A stretch of 7,355 bases of DNA from the NCBI GenBank assembly GCA_023386765.1, contig JAEWJD010000032.1, forward strand, positions 1 to 7,355. The letters run 5' to 3'. Origin of the DNA: Pseudomonadota bacterium. Lineage in GTDB: Bacteria; Pseudomonadota; Gammaproteobacteria; Burkholderiales; Burkholderiaceae_B. The notes below the pieces were generated by a model that made no database searches, was not told where the DNA came from, and was given only the letters and a program-made list of their open reading frames with translations. Position numbers and translations under genes: made by a program. Each line of letters opens with the position of its first letter. Positions within the stretch are counted from its first letter, which is position 1. Of this stretch, positions 1-6,061 are shown in pieces.

Positions 1-944
1 ACCTCACCCCATCGCTCGCGTTCCGAACGATTCCAGGCAGTAAAGTCTGCCGTATCCCGCAGCCGGCGCTCAAAGCCGGCGGAGATGAACTTGCTTTCGT
101 AGTCCGGCGTATCAAAGCCCTTGAGCAAGGCGGCCGACAACTTGCGCACGATCGGCTCGGGAATGCCGGCCGGCCCGTATAACCCCAGCCAGCTGGTCAC
201 CTCGAAATCCTCCATGCCCTGTTCCTGCATGGTCGGGACCTGCGGCAACTGCCTTGCCCGATAGGCGCTGGTGACCGCCAACGGCTTCAGGCGCCCCGAC
301 TGGATCATCGGCAGGCTGGGCGGCAGGTTCATGAACAGCAGATCCAGATCCCCCTGCGACACACCGACCAGGGCATCGCTGGCCGCCTTGTAGGGCACGT
401 GCTGCACCTTCAGCCCGGTGCGTTGCCCAAACAGCTCGCTGGTCAGGTGCGAAGAGCTGCCGACCCCGTTGCTGCCGTAGAGCAATACCTTGTCCGCCTT
501 CTTCTGGTAGTCGATGAACTCCTGCAAGGTGTTGGCGGGATGATCCCGCCCGACCAGCAGCACATTGAGGAATTCGGCCGCCTGTGCGATGGGCATGAGG
601 CTGGTCGAGACATCCAGCGGCATGTCAGCGCGCGTGACGGCGGGAATCACGTTGTGCCCCAGCCCGCCCAGCTGCAAGGTATAGCCATCCGGCGCGCGGG
701 CGGCCACGGCCTGCATGCAGATCACGCCTCCGGCGCCCGCCTTGTTCTCGACCACGACGGTTTGGCCAAAGGCGTCGCGCAGCACTTCGGCGGCCAGCCG
801 CGCCGCCAGATCCGTGGCGCTGCCGGGCGTGGAACCCACCATGATGGTGATGGGCCGCGCAGGATAGTCGTCCTGCGCCCATGCCGGCAACACGCCGCCC
901 ACGGCTCCCATTCCCAGCCACTTCAATACATTACGTCGGTCCAT
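1..944 (-). CDS. Bug-family (TTT) periplasmic substrate-binding protein, 3' end cut by window edge
   Basis: This is an extracytoplasmic solute receptor of the Bug/TctC family, which binds carboxylates in the periplasm for tripartite tricarboxylate transporters or for sensing. The frame stays open from the ATG at 944 to the window edge (314 full codons, no stop). Aligned to its full-length neighbour it lacks only about 13 C-terminal residues, so it is cut rather than broken. The start is supported by AGGAGA six bases upstream. A signal peptide is visible: an RRNVLK n-region, a short hydrophobic stretch, and an AWA cleavage site after residue 23. Family blocks include VVVENKAGAGG, HVPY, PTMQEQG and SWLGLYGPAG. 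The first ligand loop reads GSTPGSATD (residues 37-45), where the family usually has Y-x-PGG-x-x-D, so ligand preference may differ from the neighbour. About half of its residues match that neighbour, indicating tandem duplication. It starts 30 bases after the neighbour's stop and is probably co-transcribed. The family call is firm; the ligand is unknown. Confidence 0.92.
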   Translation of the reverse strand, partial: MDRRNVLKWLGMGAVGGVLPAWAQDDYPARPITIMVGSTPGSATDLAARLAAEVLRDAFGQTVVVENKAGAGGVICMQAVAARAPDGYTLQLGGLGHNVIPAVTRADMPLDVSTSLMPIAQAAEFLNVLLVGRDHPANTLQEFIDYQKKADKVLLYGSNGVGSSSHLTSELFGQRTGLKVQHVPYKAASDALVGVSQGDLDLLFMNLPPSLPMIQSGRLKPLAVTSAYRARQLPQVPTMQEQGMEDFEVTSWLGLYGPAGIPEPIVRKLSAALLKGFDTPDYESKFISAGFERRLRDTADFTAWNRSERERWGE

Positions 945-974
945 GAGTTTTCTCCTGGTCTCGGCGGCGGTGCA

Positions 975-1970
975 TCAAGCCTGGCCAAACTGCAATGAAA
1001 TACCGGCCCGTTGCGCGATGTCGCGCCAACGGATGAATTCCTGACGGTTGCGCTCGGCGAAACCGGCCGAATCGGCAGGCTTGGGCTCAAAGCCGGCCAC
1101 CTGCAGTTTTTCGCGATAGGCCGGTTGCGCCAGCCCCTGCGCCAGCACCGTCCCCAGCTCCTGCACCAAGGGGGCAGGCATGGCTGCCGGGCCGTAGATA
1201 CCCAGCCAGCTGGCGACATCAAAATCGGCGACGCCCTGCTCCTGCATCGTGGGCACATCCGGCAGATGGGCCGTGCGATAACTGCTAGTCACGGCCACCG
1301 GACGCACCTTGCCGCTGCGGATCAGGGGCAGAACGGCCGGCAGATTGTTGAAACAGAGCTGCAACCCGCCGTTGACCAGATCGACCATCATTTCGGAGCC
1401 GCCCCGATACGGCACGTGGGTCAACTTGACCTGCTGGGTCTGGGCGAAAAACTCGGAGGCCAGGTGCACCGAGGACCCCACCCCGGTGGAGCCGTAGGTG
1501 AAGTGCCCGGGCGGGGCAGCACGGATGGCCTGCACCAGTTCGGGTACGGTGGCATAGGGGGCATCCCGGGTCACCACCAGCACATTCACAAACTCGGCGG
1601 CCTGGGCAATCGGCACGAAGGCCTTGACGATATCCAGCGGCAGGCCCCGCGTGACCGCAGGCGGGATCACATTGCTGCCCAGTCCCCCGATCACCAGGGC
1701 ATGACCGTCGGGTTTGGCGGCAGCCACCGCCTGCAGGCCGATCAGACCGCTGGCACCGGGCCGGTTCTCGACCACGACCGTATGGTCGTAATGCTTGTTG
1801 AGGATCTCGGCCATGACCCGGCCGGCGATGTCCGTCACGCCACCCGGCGCGTAAGGCACGATGATAGAGACGGGCCGGGGCCCGAACGTGCTCTGCGCCG
1901 CGCGCCCCGGCCCTGGCAGGCCCAGGCACGCGAAGGCACCCAACGTCTTCAATACGGTACGTCGTTTCAC
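975..1970 (-). CDS. Bug-family (TTT) periplasmic substrate-binding protein
   Basis: A 331-residue extracytoplasmic carboxylate receptor of the Bug/TctC family, at the usual family length. The start is a GTG, chosen because AAGGGG lies six bases upstream and the n-region KRRTVLK matches that of the downstream paralogue. The signal peptide has a hydrophobic core at about residues 9-21 and a likely cleavage near residue 25 (GRAA before Q26). The mature protein shows the canonical first ligand loop PYAPGGVTD (residues 39-47), then VVVENRPGASG, PIAQAAEF, HVPYRGG, VPTMQEQG and SWLGIYGPA. Bug receptors bind small carboxylates in a closed two-lobe cleft; this is family knowledge, and the ligand here cannot be read from sequence. 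It lies 123 bases downstream of the Rieske oxygenase gene on the same strand, which suggests it captures that enzyme's substrate or a related acid. No TctA or TctB membrane component is present in the window, so the transport partner is unknown. Confidence 0.95.
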   Translation of the reverse strand: MKRRTVLKTLGAFACLGLPGPGRAAQSTFGPRPVSIIVPYAPGGVTDIAGRVMAEILNKHYDHTVVVENRPGASGLIGLQAVAAAKPDGHALVIGGLGSNVIPPAVTRGLPLDIVKAFVPIAQAAEFVNVLVVTRDAPYATVPELVQAIRAAPPGHFTYGSTGVGSSVHLASEFFAQTQQVKLTHVPYRGGSEMMVDLVNGGLQLCFNNLPAVLPLIRSGKVRPVAVTSSYRTAHLPDVPTMQEQGVADFDVASWLGIYGPAAMPAPLVQELGTVLAQGLAQPAYREKLQVAGFEPKPADSAGFAERNRQEFIRWRDIAQRAGISLQFGQA

Positions 1971-1992
1971 AGCTTTCCCCTTGATGGCAGGC

Positions 1993-2011
1993 CGCCGGGT
2001 CAGGCCCGGCG
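1993..2011. other. GC-rich stem-loop between oxygenase and Bug genes
   Basis: A perfect 7-bp inverted repeat (CGCCGGG and CCCGGCG) encloses a 5-base loop. It lies in the 123-base gap after the oxygenase stop codon and before the GTG of the first Bug gene. No run of T follows on the minus strand, so it does not look like a standard intrinsic terminator. It could be an mRNA-stabilising or processing structure that sets different levels of oxygenase and binding protein, but GC-rich DNA forms such repeats by chance fairly often. Confidence 0.4.
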
Positions 2012-2049
2012 TGGCTCTCTGCCTTGCTTGCGAATGGACGGTGCGCAGA

Positions 2050-2064
2050 AGGGGCGCTGCCCCT
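2050..2064. other. second short stem-loop in the same gap
   Basis: AGGGGC and GCCCCT pair as a perfect 6-bp stem around a 3-base loop, about 30 bases after the oxygenase stop codon in the direction of minus-strand transcription. There is no T tract after it. Together with the stem-loop at 1993-2011 it makes the oxygenase-Bug spacer highly foldable. The rest of the spacer holds no gene that I can support. Confidence 0.35.
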
Positions 2065-2093
2065 GGTGGCGCCGCAGTATCGGCCCGCCCCGC

Positions 2094-3425
2094 TCAATCC
2101 TCGGGCATCAGGCCAGCCCAGTCCGCGCCGCCCATGAACTGGGCCCAGCGCCGGTAATAGGCCCGCGCGTTCTCCTCCGTGTACTCATTGCTGAGCACGG
2201 CGCCGCGCAGTTCGGGAATCGGCGTGCTGTGGCCGAGCCCCATCTGGTAATTGAAGAACATCTCCTGGGCCACCGCGCCCTGGCTGGCCTCGGTCGCCTG
2301 GCTCCAGTTTTCAAGGTCATCCGACTCGGTCATGCCGCCCGGTCCGGAATACCTGAGGTAATAGTGCCGCGCCATCTCCTTGACGGCCTCGGGCGCATCT
2401 TCGTCGACCAGGTACATGCGCCACATCTCCATTTCCGTGGCGCTGATGGGATGAAACACCGTCAATGTGCGCGGCTGTATCCCGTGGAAGGACATATTGG
2501 GGAAAATGGTGCCCACCCGATGACGCACCCGCATGCCCTCACCCAGGTTGAGGATGCGGCGCTCGTGGACCTGGCGGTAATACTCGGCGATCTCGGGATC
2601 GCTCTGGTACATCGCTGTGAACTCGGGCTCCTCGAAATGCGGCAGATTGCCCAGCAGGCCATGGCCCAACTGCGGAAAGGCAATCGCCACCCTGCCTTTC
2701 ATGGCGTCGCGGCGCCCTTTCCCGCCACTGGGGCCGATGCCCACGATGTCAACCGAACGATGGCTGATGTCGTGATACAGGTCACCGATGAAATTCTCGG
2801 CGGGCAGCTTCCAGTTGGCCGGAATGCGCCACTTCTGGACGCCGCCGATCACCACCGAACCGCCCTCTCGGCCGTCGCGATGATCCAGCGCGGCATCCAG
2901 GTAAAGGCGCATATCGCCCAGATAGGTTTCAAATGGCGGCGCGTTCTCGTCCCAGGTCGCCCAGATGGTGCCCTTGTAGTTGCAAACCTGGGCGACCGAC
3001 TTCAGGCCCCACTGCTTCTTGTCCAGTTCCGAAAGATAGTGCGTCGTGAACCCCGGCACCCCGACCAGCTCGCCGGGGCGCTCCACCAGGTTGCCATCGG
3101 TGGAAAAGCTCCAACCGTGATAGGGACAGGTGAAAGTCCGGTTGTTGCCATGATCGTAGCGGCACAGCTTCATGCCGCGATGCGTGCAACTGTTGAGCAA
3201 CACCTGGATCTGCCCCTGCCGGTCACGCGTCAGGATGACCGAATCGGTCCCCATGCGCGACACGAAATAATCGTCCGGCTTGGGCACCAGGCTTTCATGG
3301 CCGACAAACAGCCAGGCACGCGCGAAGATGCGCTTGATCTCCTGCTGAAAAATCTCTTCATCGGCAAAGATTGCACGGCTGACCAACCCCTCGTCAGCGC
3401 GCACCAACTCATCAATGGCTTTCAT
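2094..3425 (-). CDS. Rieske-type aromatic-ring-hydroxylating oxygenase, large (alpha) subunit
   Basis: Terminal oxygenase component of a Rieske non-heme iron system, which uses O2 and two electrons to hydroxylate or oxidatively cleave an aromatic or related substrate in the cytoplasm. I chose the ATG at 3425 (443 residues) because AAGGGG sits five bases upstream. The in-frame ATG at 3443 would add six residues (MNQGEE) but has poorly spaced ribosome-binding bases. The N-terminal Rieske domain (about residues 35-150) has CTHRG and CPYHGW, with ligands C80, H82, C100 and H103 (C-x-H-x17-C-x2-H). The C-terminal catalytic domain starts near NWKLPAENF; the motif GDLYHDISH supplies bridging D215 and iron ligands H218 and H222. 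The distal acid is probably D369 or D370 in ESDDLENW. The two histidines are separated by three residues, where naphthalene dioxygenase has four. Length and motifs fit the alpha subunit of alpha-beta oxygenases, yet no beta subunit is in the window. Electrons probably come from the reductase and ferredoxin encoded on the opposite strand. The substrate is unknown. Confidence 0.95.
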   Translation of the reverse strand: MKAIDELVRADEGLVSRAIFADEEIFQQEIKRIFARAWLFVGHESLVPKPDDYFVSRMGTDSVILTRDRQGQIQVLLNSCTHRGMKLCRYDHGNNRTFTCPYHGWSFSTDGNLVERPGELVGVPGFTTHYLSELDKKQWGLKSVAQVCNYKGTIWATWDENAPPFETYLGDMRLYLDAALDHRDGREGGSVVIGGVQKWRIPANWKLPAENFIGDLYHDISHRSVDIVGIGPSGGKGRRDAMKGRVAIAFPQLGHGLLGNLPHFEEPEFTAMYQSDPEIAEYYRQVHERRILNLGEGMRVRHRVGTIFPNMSFHGIQPRTLTVFHPISATEMEMWRMYLVDEDAPEAVKEMARHYYLRYSGPGGMTESDDLENWSQATEASQGAVAQEMFFNYQMGLGHSTPIPELRGAVLSNEYTEENARAYYRRWAQFMGGADWAGLMPED

Positions 3426-3493
3426 TTCTTCCCCTTGGTTCATGCCTCAGGGAACGCTCACGAACTGCCACGCCCCCCGTAAACTCCGATAAT

Positions 3494-3500
3494 CATACAA
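3494..3500. repeat. CATACAA direct repeat, copy 1
   Basis: CATACAA occurs here and again at 3603-3609, with similar flanks (AA-x-CATACAA-x-C), 109 bases apart. This copy lies at the presumed start region of the leftward oxygenase promoter and overlaps an alternative minus-strand -10 (TATGAT, complement of 3492-3497). A shared motif at both ends of a divergent region is what one expects for a common operator, but seven bases can recur by chance in AT-rich DNA. Confidence 0.35.
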
Positions 3501-3504
3501 ACTA

Positions 3505-3534
3505 ATACTACGATCGAAACTCTCAAATTTTCAA
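3505..3534 (-). promoter_or_regulatory. candidate sigma-70 promoter for the oxygenase-Bug operon
   Basis: On the minus strand TTGAAA (complement of 3529-3534) is followed after 18 bases by TAGTAT (complement of 3505-3510). The first matches the -35 consensus at five of six positions, the second the -10 at four of six. Transcription would start near 3498, leaving a leader of about 70 bases before the ATG at 3425. An alternative -10, TATGAT at 3492-3497, has a better hexamer but only a poor -35, as in activator-dependent promoters. The assignment rests on consensus matching alone. Confidence 0.35.
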
Positions 3535-3562
3535 TAGCTTGACGCATAATCGAATACCCTTA

Positions 3563-3582
3563 TGCCAATAATATTGATGGCA
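3563..3582. promoter_or_regulatory. palindromic candidate operator in the divergent promoter region
   Basis: A 20-base imperfect palindrome: TGCCA, two bases, the self-complementary core AATATT, two bases, then TGGCA (16 of 20 positions symmetric). It overlaps the -35 element of the predicted regulator-gene promoter and lies upstream of the leftward promoter, a suitable place for a dimeric regulator to act on both transcripts. The divergently encoded GntR protein is the obvious candidate binder. The arms do not match the TGGT/ACCA operator of E. coli FadR, so another regulator is possible. Confidence 0.45.
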
Positions 3583-3602
3583 AAGAAAGTTTGTCGTATA
3601 AA
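3574..3602 (+). promoter_or_regulatory. candidate sigma-70 promoter for the regulator/electron-transfer operon
   Basis: TTGATG (3574-3579) and TATAAA (3597-3602) are separated by exactly 17 bases, matching consensus at four and five of six positions. Transcription would start near 3609, giving a leader of about 40 bases to the regulator ATG at 3651. The -35 lies within the palindrome at 3563-3582 and the -10 within the inverted repeat at 3596-3607, so a bound repressor would block polymerase directly. No strong promoter is evident further downstream, so the plus-strand genes probably share this one. Confidence 0.45.
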
Positions 3603-3607
3603 CATAC
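3596..3607. promoter_or_regulatory. inverted repeat over the -10 element (candidate autoregulatory site)
   Basis: GTAT and ATAC arms flank AAAC, covering the predicted -10 TATAAA. The overlapping bases TTGTCGTATAA (3591-3601) fit the TNGTNNNACNA pattern described for several FadR-subfamily regulators, with one mismatch. Negative autoregulation is typical of such regulators, but binding here is inference. Confidence 0.35.
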
Positions 3608-3609
3608 AA
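3603..3609. repeat. CATACAA direct repeat, copy 2
   Basis: Second copy of the heptamer found at 3494-3500. It follows directly on the predicted -10 of the regulator promoter and covers the presumed transcription start. Both copies lie in the AT-rich core and are in the same orientation, so relative to each promoter they are read in opposite senses. Confidence 0.35.
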
Positions 3610-3650
3610 GCCTTCAACGCAGCCCTTTCCGGTGCTGCAGGGGAACACAC

Positions 3651-4421
3651 ATGGCCTTTTTGAAACGACAACGCAATCTGCCCGCCGCCGCTGAACCCAA
3701 CCTGACCGACCGGGTCGCGGAAATGCTGGTCAGCGAGATCACCAGCGGCCAATACAAGCTGGGCGAGATCCTTCCGCCCGAACAGATCATTGCCGAACGC
3801 CTGGGGGTGTCGCGCACCGTGCTGCGCGAGGCGGTCTCCCGCCTGAAGGCCGACGGCATGGTCAACAGCAAGCAAGGCCGCGGGCTGACCATCACCGCCA
3901 CCGAACGCCCCTTCGTACTGCGCATGCAGGGCGCGGGCCTGGACGATGTGGAACAGATCCTGGCGATCGTGGAACTGCGGCGCGGCTTCGAGATCGAGGC
4001 CGCGTCCCTGGCCGCCACCCGGCGCACGCTCAATGACCTCGCCGCCATGCGCGCGGCCTTGCGCGGCATGGCACTGGCCATCGACTCCGACGACATCGTG
4101 GCCGGCGTGGAAGCCGACATGCACTTTCACCGCACCATCGCCGAGGCGACCCACAACACTTACTACGTCGAATTCTTCAACTTTCTGAGTTCGCTGCTGG
4201 ATCGCAACCTGCGGGTTTCACGCACCCGCTCCGCCCAGGCAAAACGCGGCATCGACGCCCAGCACGAACACGAAACGCTGTACCAGGCGATTGCCGACGG
4301 CGACGCCACGCTGGCGCGCTGCCACGCGCGCACCCATATCGAGAACACCGAAACCCGCTTGCGCGCGCACAGCCTGCTGCATGGGGCCCACGGCCTGAGC
4401 GAGGCCGGCACCATGTCCTGA
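3651..4421 (+). CDS. FadR-subfamily GntR transcriptional regulator with FCD domain
   Basis: A 256-residue ligand-responsive DNA-binding protein that most likely controls the divergent oxygenase operon and its own transcript. The ATG at 3651 is chosen because AGGGG lies seven bases upstream; the frame is open upstream to a TTG at 3591, but that lies before the predicted transcription start. Residues 17-81 form the GntR winged helix-turn-helix, with the signature around LPPEQIIAERLGVSRTVLREAV. The C-terminal FCD domain is all-helical and carries the usual metal/ligand residues: D156 and H160 (in EADMHFH), then H207 and H229 by alignment to the family pattern. FCD regulators commonly bind carboxylates or sugar acids and are usually repressors released by a pathway metabolite; this is family knowledge, and the effector here is unknown. 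Its position between the oxygenase and the electron-transfer genes supports a pathway-specific role. The length is normal and nothing is broken. Confidence 0.93.
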   Translation: MAFLKRQRNLPAAAEPNLTDRVAEMLVSEITSGQYKLGEILPPEQIIAERLGVSRTVLREAVSRLKADGMVNSKQGRGLTITATERPFVLRMQGAGLDDVEQILAIVELRRGFEIEAASLAATRRTLNDLAAMRAALRGMALAIDSDDIVAGVEADMHFHRTIAEATHNTYYVEFFNFLSSLLDRNLRVSRTRSAQAKRGIDAQHEHETLYQAIADGDATLARCHARTHIENTETRLRAHSLLHGAHGLSEAGTMS

Positions 4422-4425
4422 CGGC

Positions 4426-4451
4426 GCCGGCCTGCCGGATCCGCCGCCGGC
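4426..4451. other. GC-rich inverted repeat between regulator and reductase genes
   Basis: GCCGGC at 4426-4431 recurs at 4446-4451 and can pair with itself across a 14-base loop that contains the small palindrome CGGATCCG. It sits in the 72-base gap downstream of the regulator stop. No T run follows, so it is not a convincing terminator. It may lower read-through or adjust the ratio of regulator to reductase, or it may be chance in GC-rich DNA. Confidence 0.3.
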
Positions 4452-4493
4452 CATGTAGACCAGAACAACCGCATCAGACGGGGGAGACAAGAC

Positions 4494-5699
4494 ATGCCCA
4501 ACGAACGGCCGCCTGCGCTGCAGGTCGACGTCCTCATCATCGGCGCCAGCCACGCCGGCACCGAATGCGCGCAGGCCCTGCGTGCGGCCGGCCATAGCGG
4601 CCGGATCCTGCTGCTGGACGCGCAGCACCGGCACCCCTACCAACGCCCGCCGCTCTCCAAGGGCGTGCTGGCCGGCCATACCGACGCCGAACGCCTGACG
4701 CTGCTCTCGCCCCAGGCCTGCGCGCAACGGGACATCACCTTTCTACATGGGGTGACGGTCAGCGCCCTGCAGCCCCAGGCGCATCGGGCACAGACACAGG
4801 ACGGCCGCGAGATTCACTATCGGCATTGCGTCATCGCGACTGGCGCGCGCGCGCGCACGCTGCCGTTGCCCGAGGGGCTGCCCTGCCATGCCATCCGCCA
4901 GTTCGATGACGCCCAGGCCTTGCGGCATGCCCTGTTGCCCGGCCACCGGCTGCTCATCATCGGCGGCGGCTACCTGGGTCTGGAGGCCGCCTCCAGCGCC
5001 GCCAAACTGGGCTTGCAGGTCACCGTGCTGGAACAATCGACCGGTCTGATGGCCGGCAAGGTCTCCCCCGAAACCGCCAACCGCCTGCAAGCGCTGCATG
5101 AGCAGGCCGGCATCCGGGTCCTGCTTCAGGCCCGCATCCGGCAATGGCTGCGCGACGCGCAGGGCTGGCAGGCGGTGCTGGAAGATGGCAGCGTATTGCC
5201 GACCGACCTGGTGTTGCAGAGCGTGGGCGCCGAGGCAAACGATGCGCTGGCGCGTGCGGCAGGGCTGCGCTGCGACAACGGCATCCTCATCGATGCCGCC
5301 TGCCGCAGCAGCGCGCCGGACATCTATGCCATCGGCGACTGCGCCAGCCAGCCACGCTGCGATACCGGAGCGGCGATGCGCATCGAAAGCGTACAGAACG
5401 CGCTCGACCAGGCCCGTTGCGCGGCCGCCCACATCGCCGGCGGCGCGCCCCCCGCCGCCCGTCCCCCCACGTTCTGGTCCGAGCAGCAGGGCTGCCGGCT
5501 GCAGATGGCCGGCCTGCTCGAACCCGGCCTGGCCATCCATGACCTCGTGCTTGACACGACCAAGGGCTGGCTGGTCGAACGCCATCAGCACGGCCGGCTG
5601 GCCGTGGTCGAGGCGGTGGACAGCCCGATTGAATTCATGCGCGCCGCCAAACGCATTGGCACCGCCAGCGACCTGCCGGCGCACGCATCGGCTCATTGA
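4494..5699 (+). CDS. NAD(P)H-dependent FAD ferredoxin reductase (putidaredoxin-reductase type)
   Basis: A 401-residue flavoprotein that moves electrons from a pyridine nucleotide through FAD to a [2Fe-2S] ferredoxin, almost certainly the one encoded 21 bases downstream. The fold is the glutathione-reductase type used in three-component oxygenase and P450 systems, without an iron-sulphur domain. Visible motifs are an N-terminal FAD dinucleotide site GASHAG (residues 17-22); the ferredoxin-reductase hallmark YQRPPLSK (49-56); VIATGAR (113-119); the NAD(P)H-binding motif GGGYLG (157-162), whose strand ends in E180, favouring NADH; and the FAD-binding IGDCA (280-284). The C-terminal domain has the family's FWSEQQG block (327-333). 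GGGGAG precedes the ATG at good spacing. Length matches putidaredoxin reductase (about 420) and dioxygenase reductases (about 400). The likely terminal acceptor is the Rieske oxygenase on the opposite strand, since no P450 is in view. Confidence 0.95.
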   Translation: MPNERPPALQVDVLIIGASHAGTECAQALRAAGHSGRILLLDAQHRHPYQRPPLSKGVLAGHTDAERLTLLSPQACAQRDITFLHGVTVSALQPQAHRAQTQDGREIHYRHCVIATGARARTLPLPEGLPCHAIRQFDDAQALRHALLPGHRLLIIGGGYLGLEAASSAAKLGLQVTVLEQSTGLMAGKVSPETANRLQALHEQAGIRVLLQARIRQWLRDAQGWQAVLEDGSVLPTDLVLQSVGAEANDALARAAGLRCDNGILIDAACRSSAPDIYAIGDCASQPRCDTGAAMRIESVQNALDQARCAAAHIAGGAPPAARPPTFWSEQQGCRLQMAGLLEPGLAIHDLVLDTTKGWLVERHQHGRLAVVEAVDSPIEFMRAAKRIGTASDLPAHASAH

Positions 5700-5720
5700 A
5701 ACGCTAGGAGCAGCAACACC

Positions 5721-6047
5721 ATGCCTCACGTCATTTTTGAACACCCGGACGGCAGCGAACAGGCGCTTGAGATTCCCAATGGCTGGTCGCTCATGGAAGC
5801 CGCAAGGCAGCAAGGGCTGCCCGGCATCGTGGCCGAATGCGGCGGTGGCGCCATCTGCGGCACCTGTCATGTCCTGCTCGACCCCGAGATCCACGCCCGC
5901 CTGCCGCCGGCCGATTTCACCGAGCAGGCCCTGCTGGAAATCGTGCCGCAGGCCGGACCGACCAGCCGCCTGTCCTGTCAGGTCATCATCGGCGAGGAAC
6001 TCGACGGCATGCGTGTACGCATCCCCGCCGAACAACTCTGCCTCTGA
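5721..6047 (+). CDS. [2Fe-2S] ferredoxin, adrenodoxin/putidaredoxin type
   Basis: A 108-residue soluble electron carrier with one plant-fold [2Fe-2S] cluster. The ligands are C40, C46 and C49 in ECGGGAICGTCHV, with C86 in RLSCQV (C-x5-C-x2-C-x36-C), the adrenodoxin/putidaredoxin spacing. The acidic DPEIHARLPPADFTEQALLE stretch (54-73) corresponds to the partner-docking region of the family. It follows the reductase by 21 bases with AGGAG upstream and ends 14 bases before the next gene, so the three are surely one operon. This ferredoxin type with a FAD-only reductase is known from class I P450s and from class IIA ring-hydroxylating oxygenases such as the dioxin dioxygenase of Sphingomonas wittichii RW1. 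Serving the divergent Rieske oxygenase is the best inference. Most three-component dioxygenases instead use a Rieske-type ferredoxin, which makes this pairing less common. Confidence 0.95.
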   Translation: MPHVIFEHPDGSEQALEIPNGWSLMEAARQQGLPGIVAECGGGAICGTCHVLLDPEIHARLPPADFTEQALLEIVPQAGPTSRLSCQVIIGEELDGMRVRIPAEQLCL

Positions 6048-6061
6048 ACCGGAGCCCTGCC

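Noticed and set aside
1..944. Partial Bug gene as a pseudogene
   Set aside because: The frame is uninterrupted for 314 codons and aligns with its paralogue to the end. The missing tail is explained by the window edge.
3426..3443. ATG at 3443 as the oxygenase start
   Set aside because: Its only purine-rich bases are about one base from the ATG, too close. The ATG at 3425 has AAGGGG at five bases. The six extra residues add nothing recognisable, though I cannot exclude them.
1011..3482. 823-codon open frame on the plus strand across the Bug and oxygenase genes
   Set aside because: It is antisense to two clearly recognisable proteins and has no family motif. High GC at third codon positions produces such long antisense frames.
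3591..3650. Upstream TTG start adding 20 residues to the GntR regulator
   Set aside because: It lies within the predicted promoter and has no ribosome-binding site. The ATG at 3651 has AGGGG at ideal spacing and begins a normal GntR N terminus.
4743..6035. 430-codon open frame on the minus strand across the reductase and ferredoxin genes
   Set aside because: It is antisense to genes with complete FAD, NAD and [2Fe-2S] motifs. Its translation is low-complexity and matches no family.
5721..6047. Ferredoxin/reductase pair serving a cytochrome P450
   Set aside because: This is possible for the family, but no P450 haem-binding cysteine motif appears in the window, while a Rieske oxygenase does. 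It remains open outside the window.
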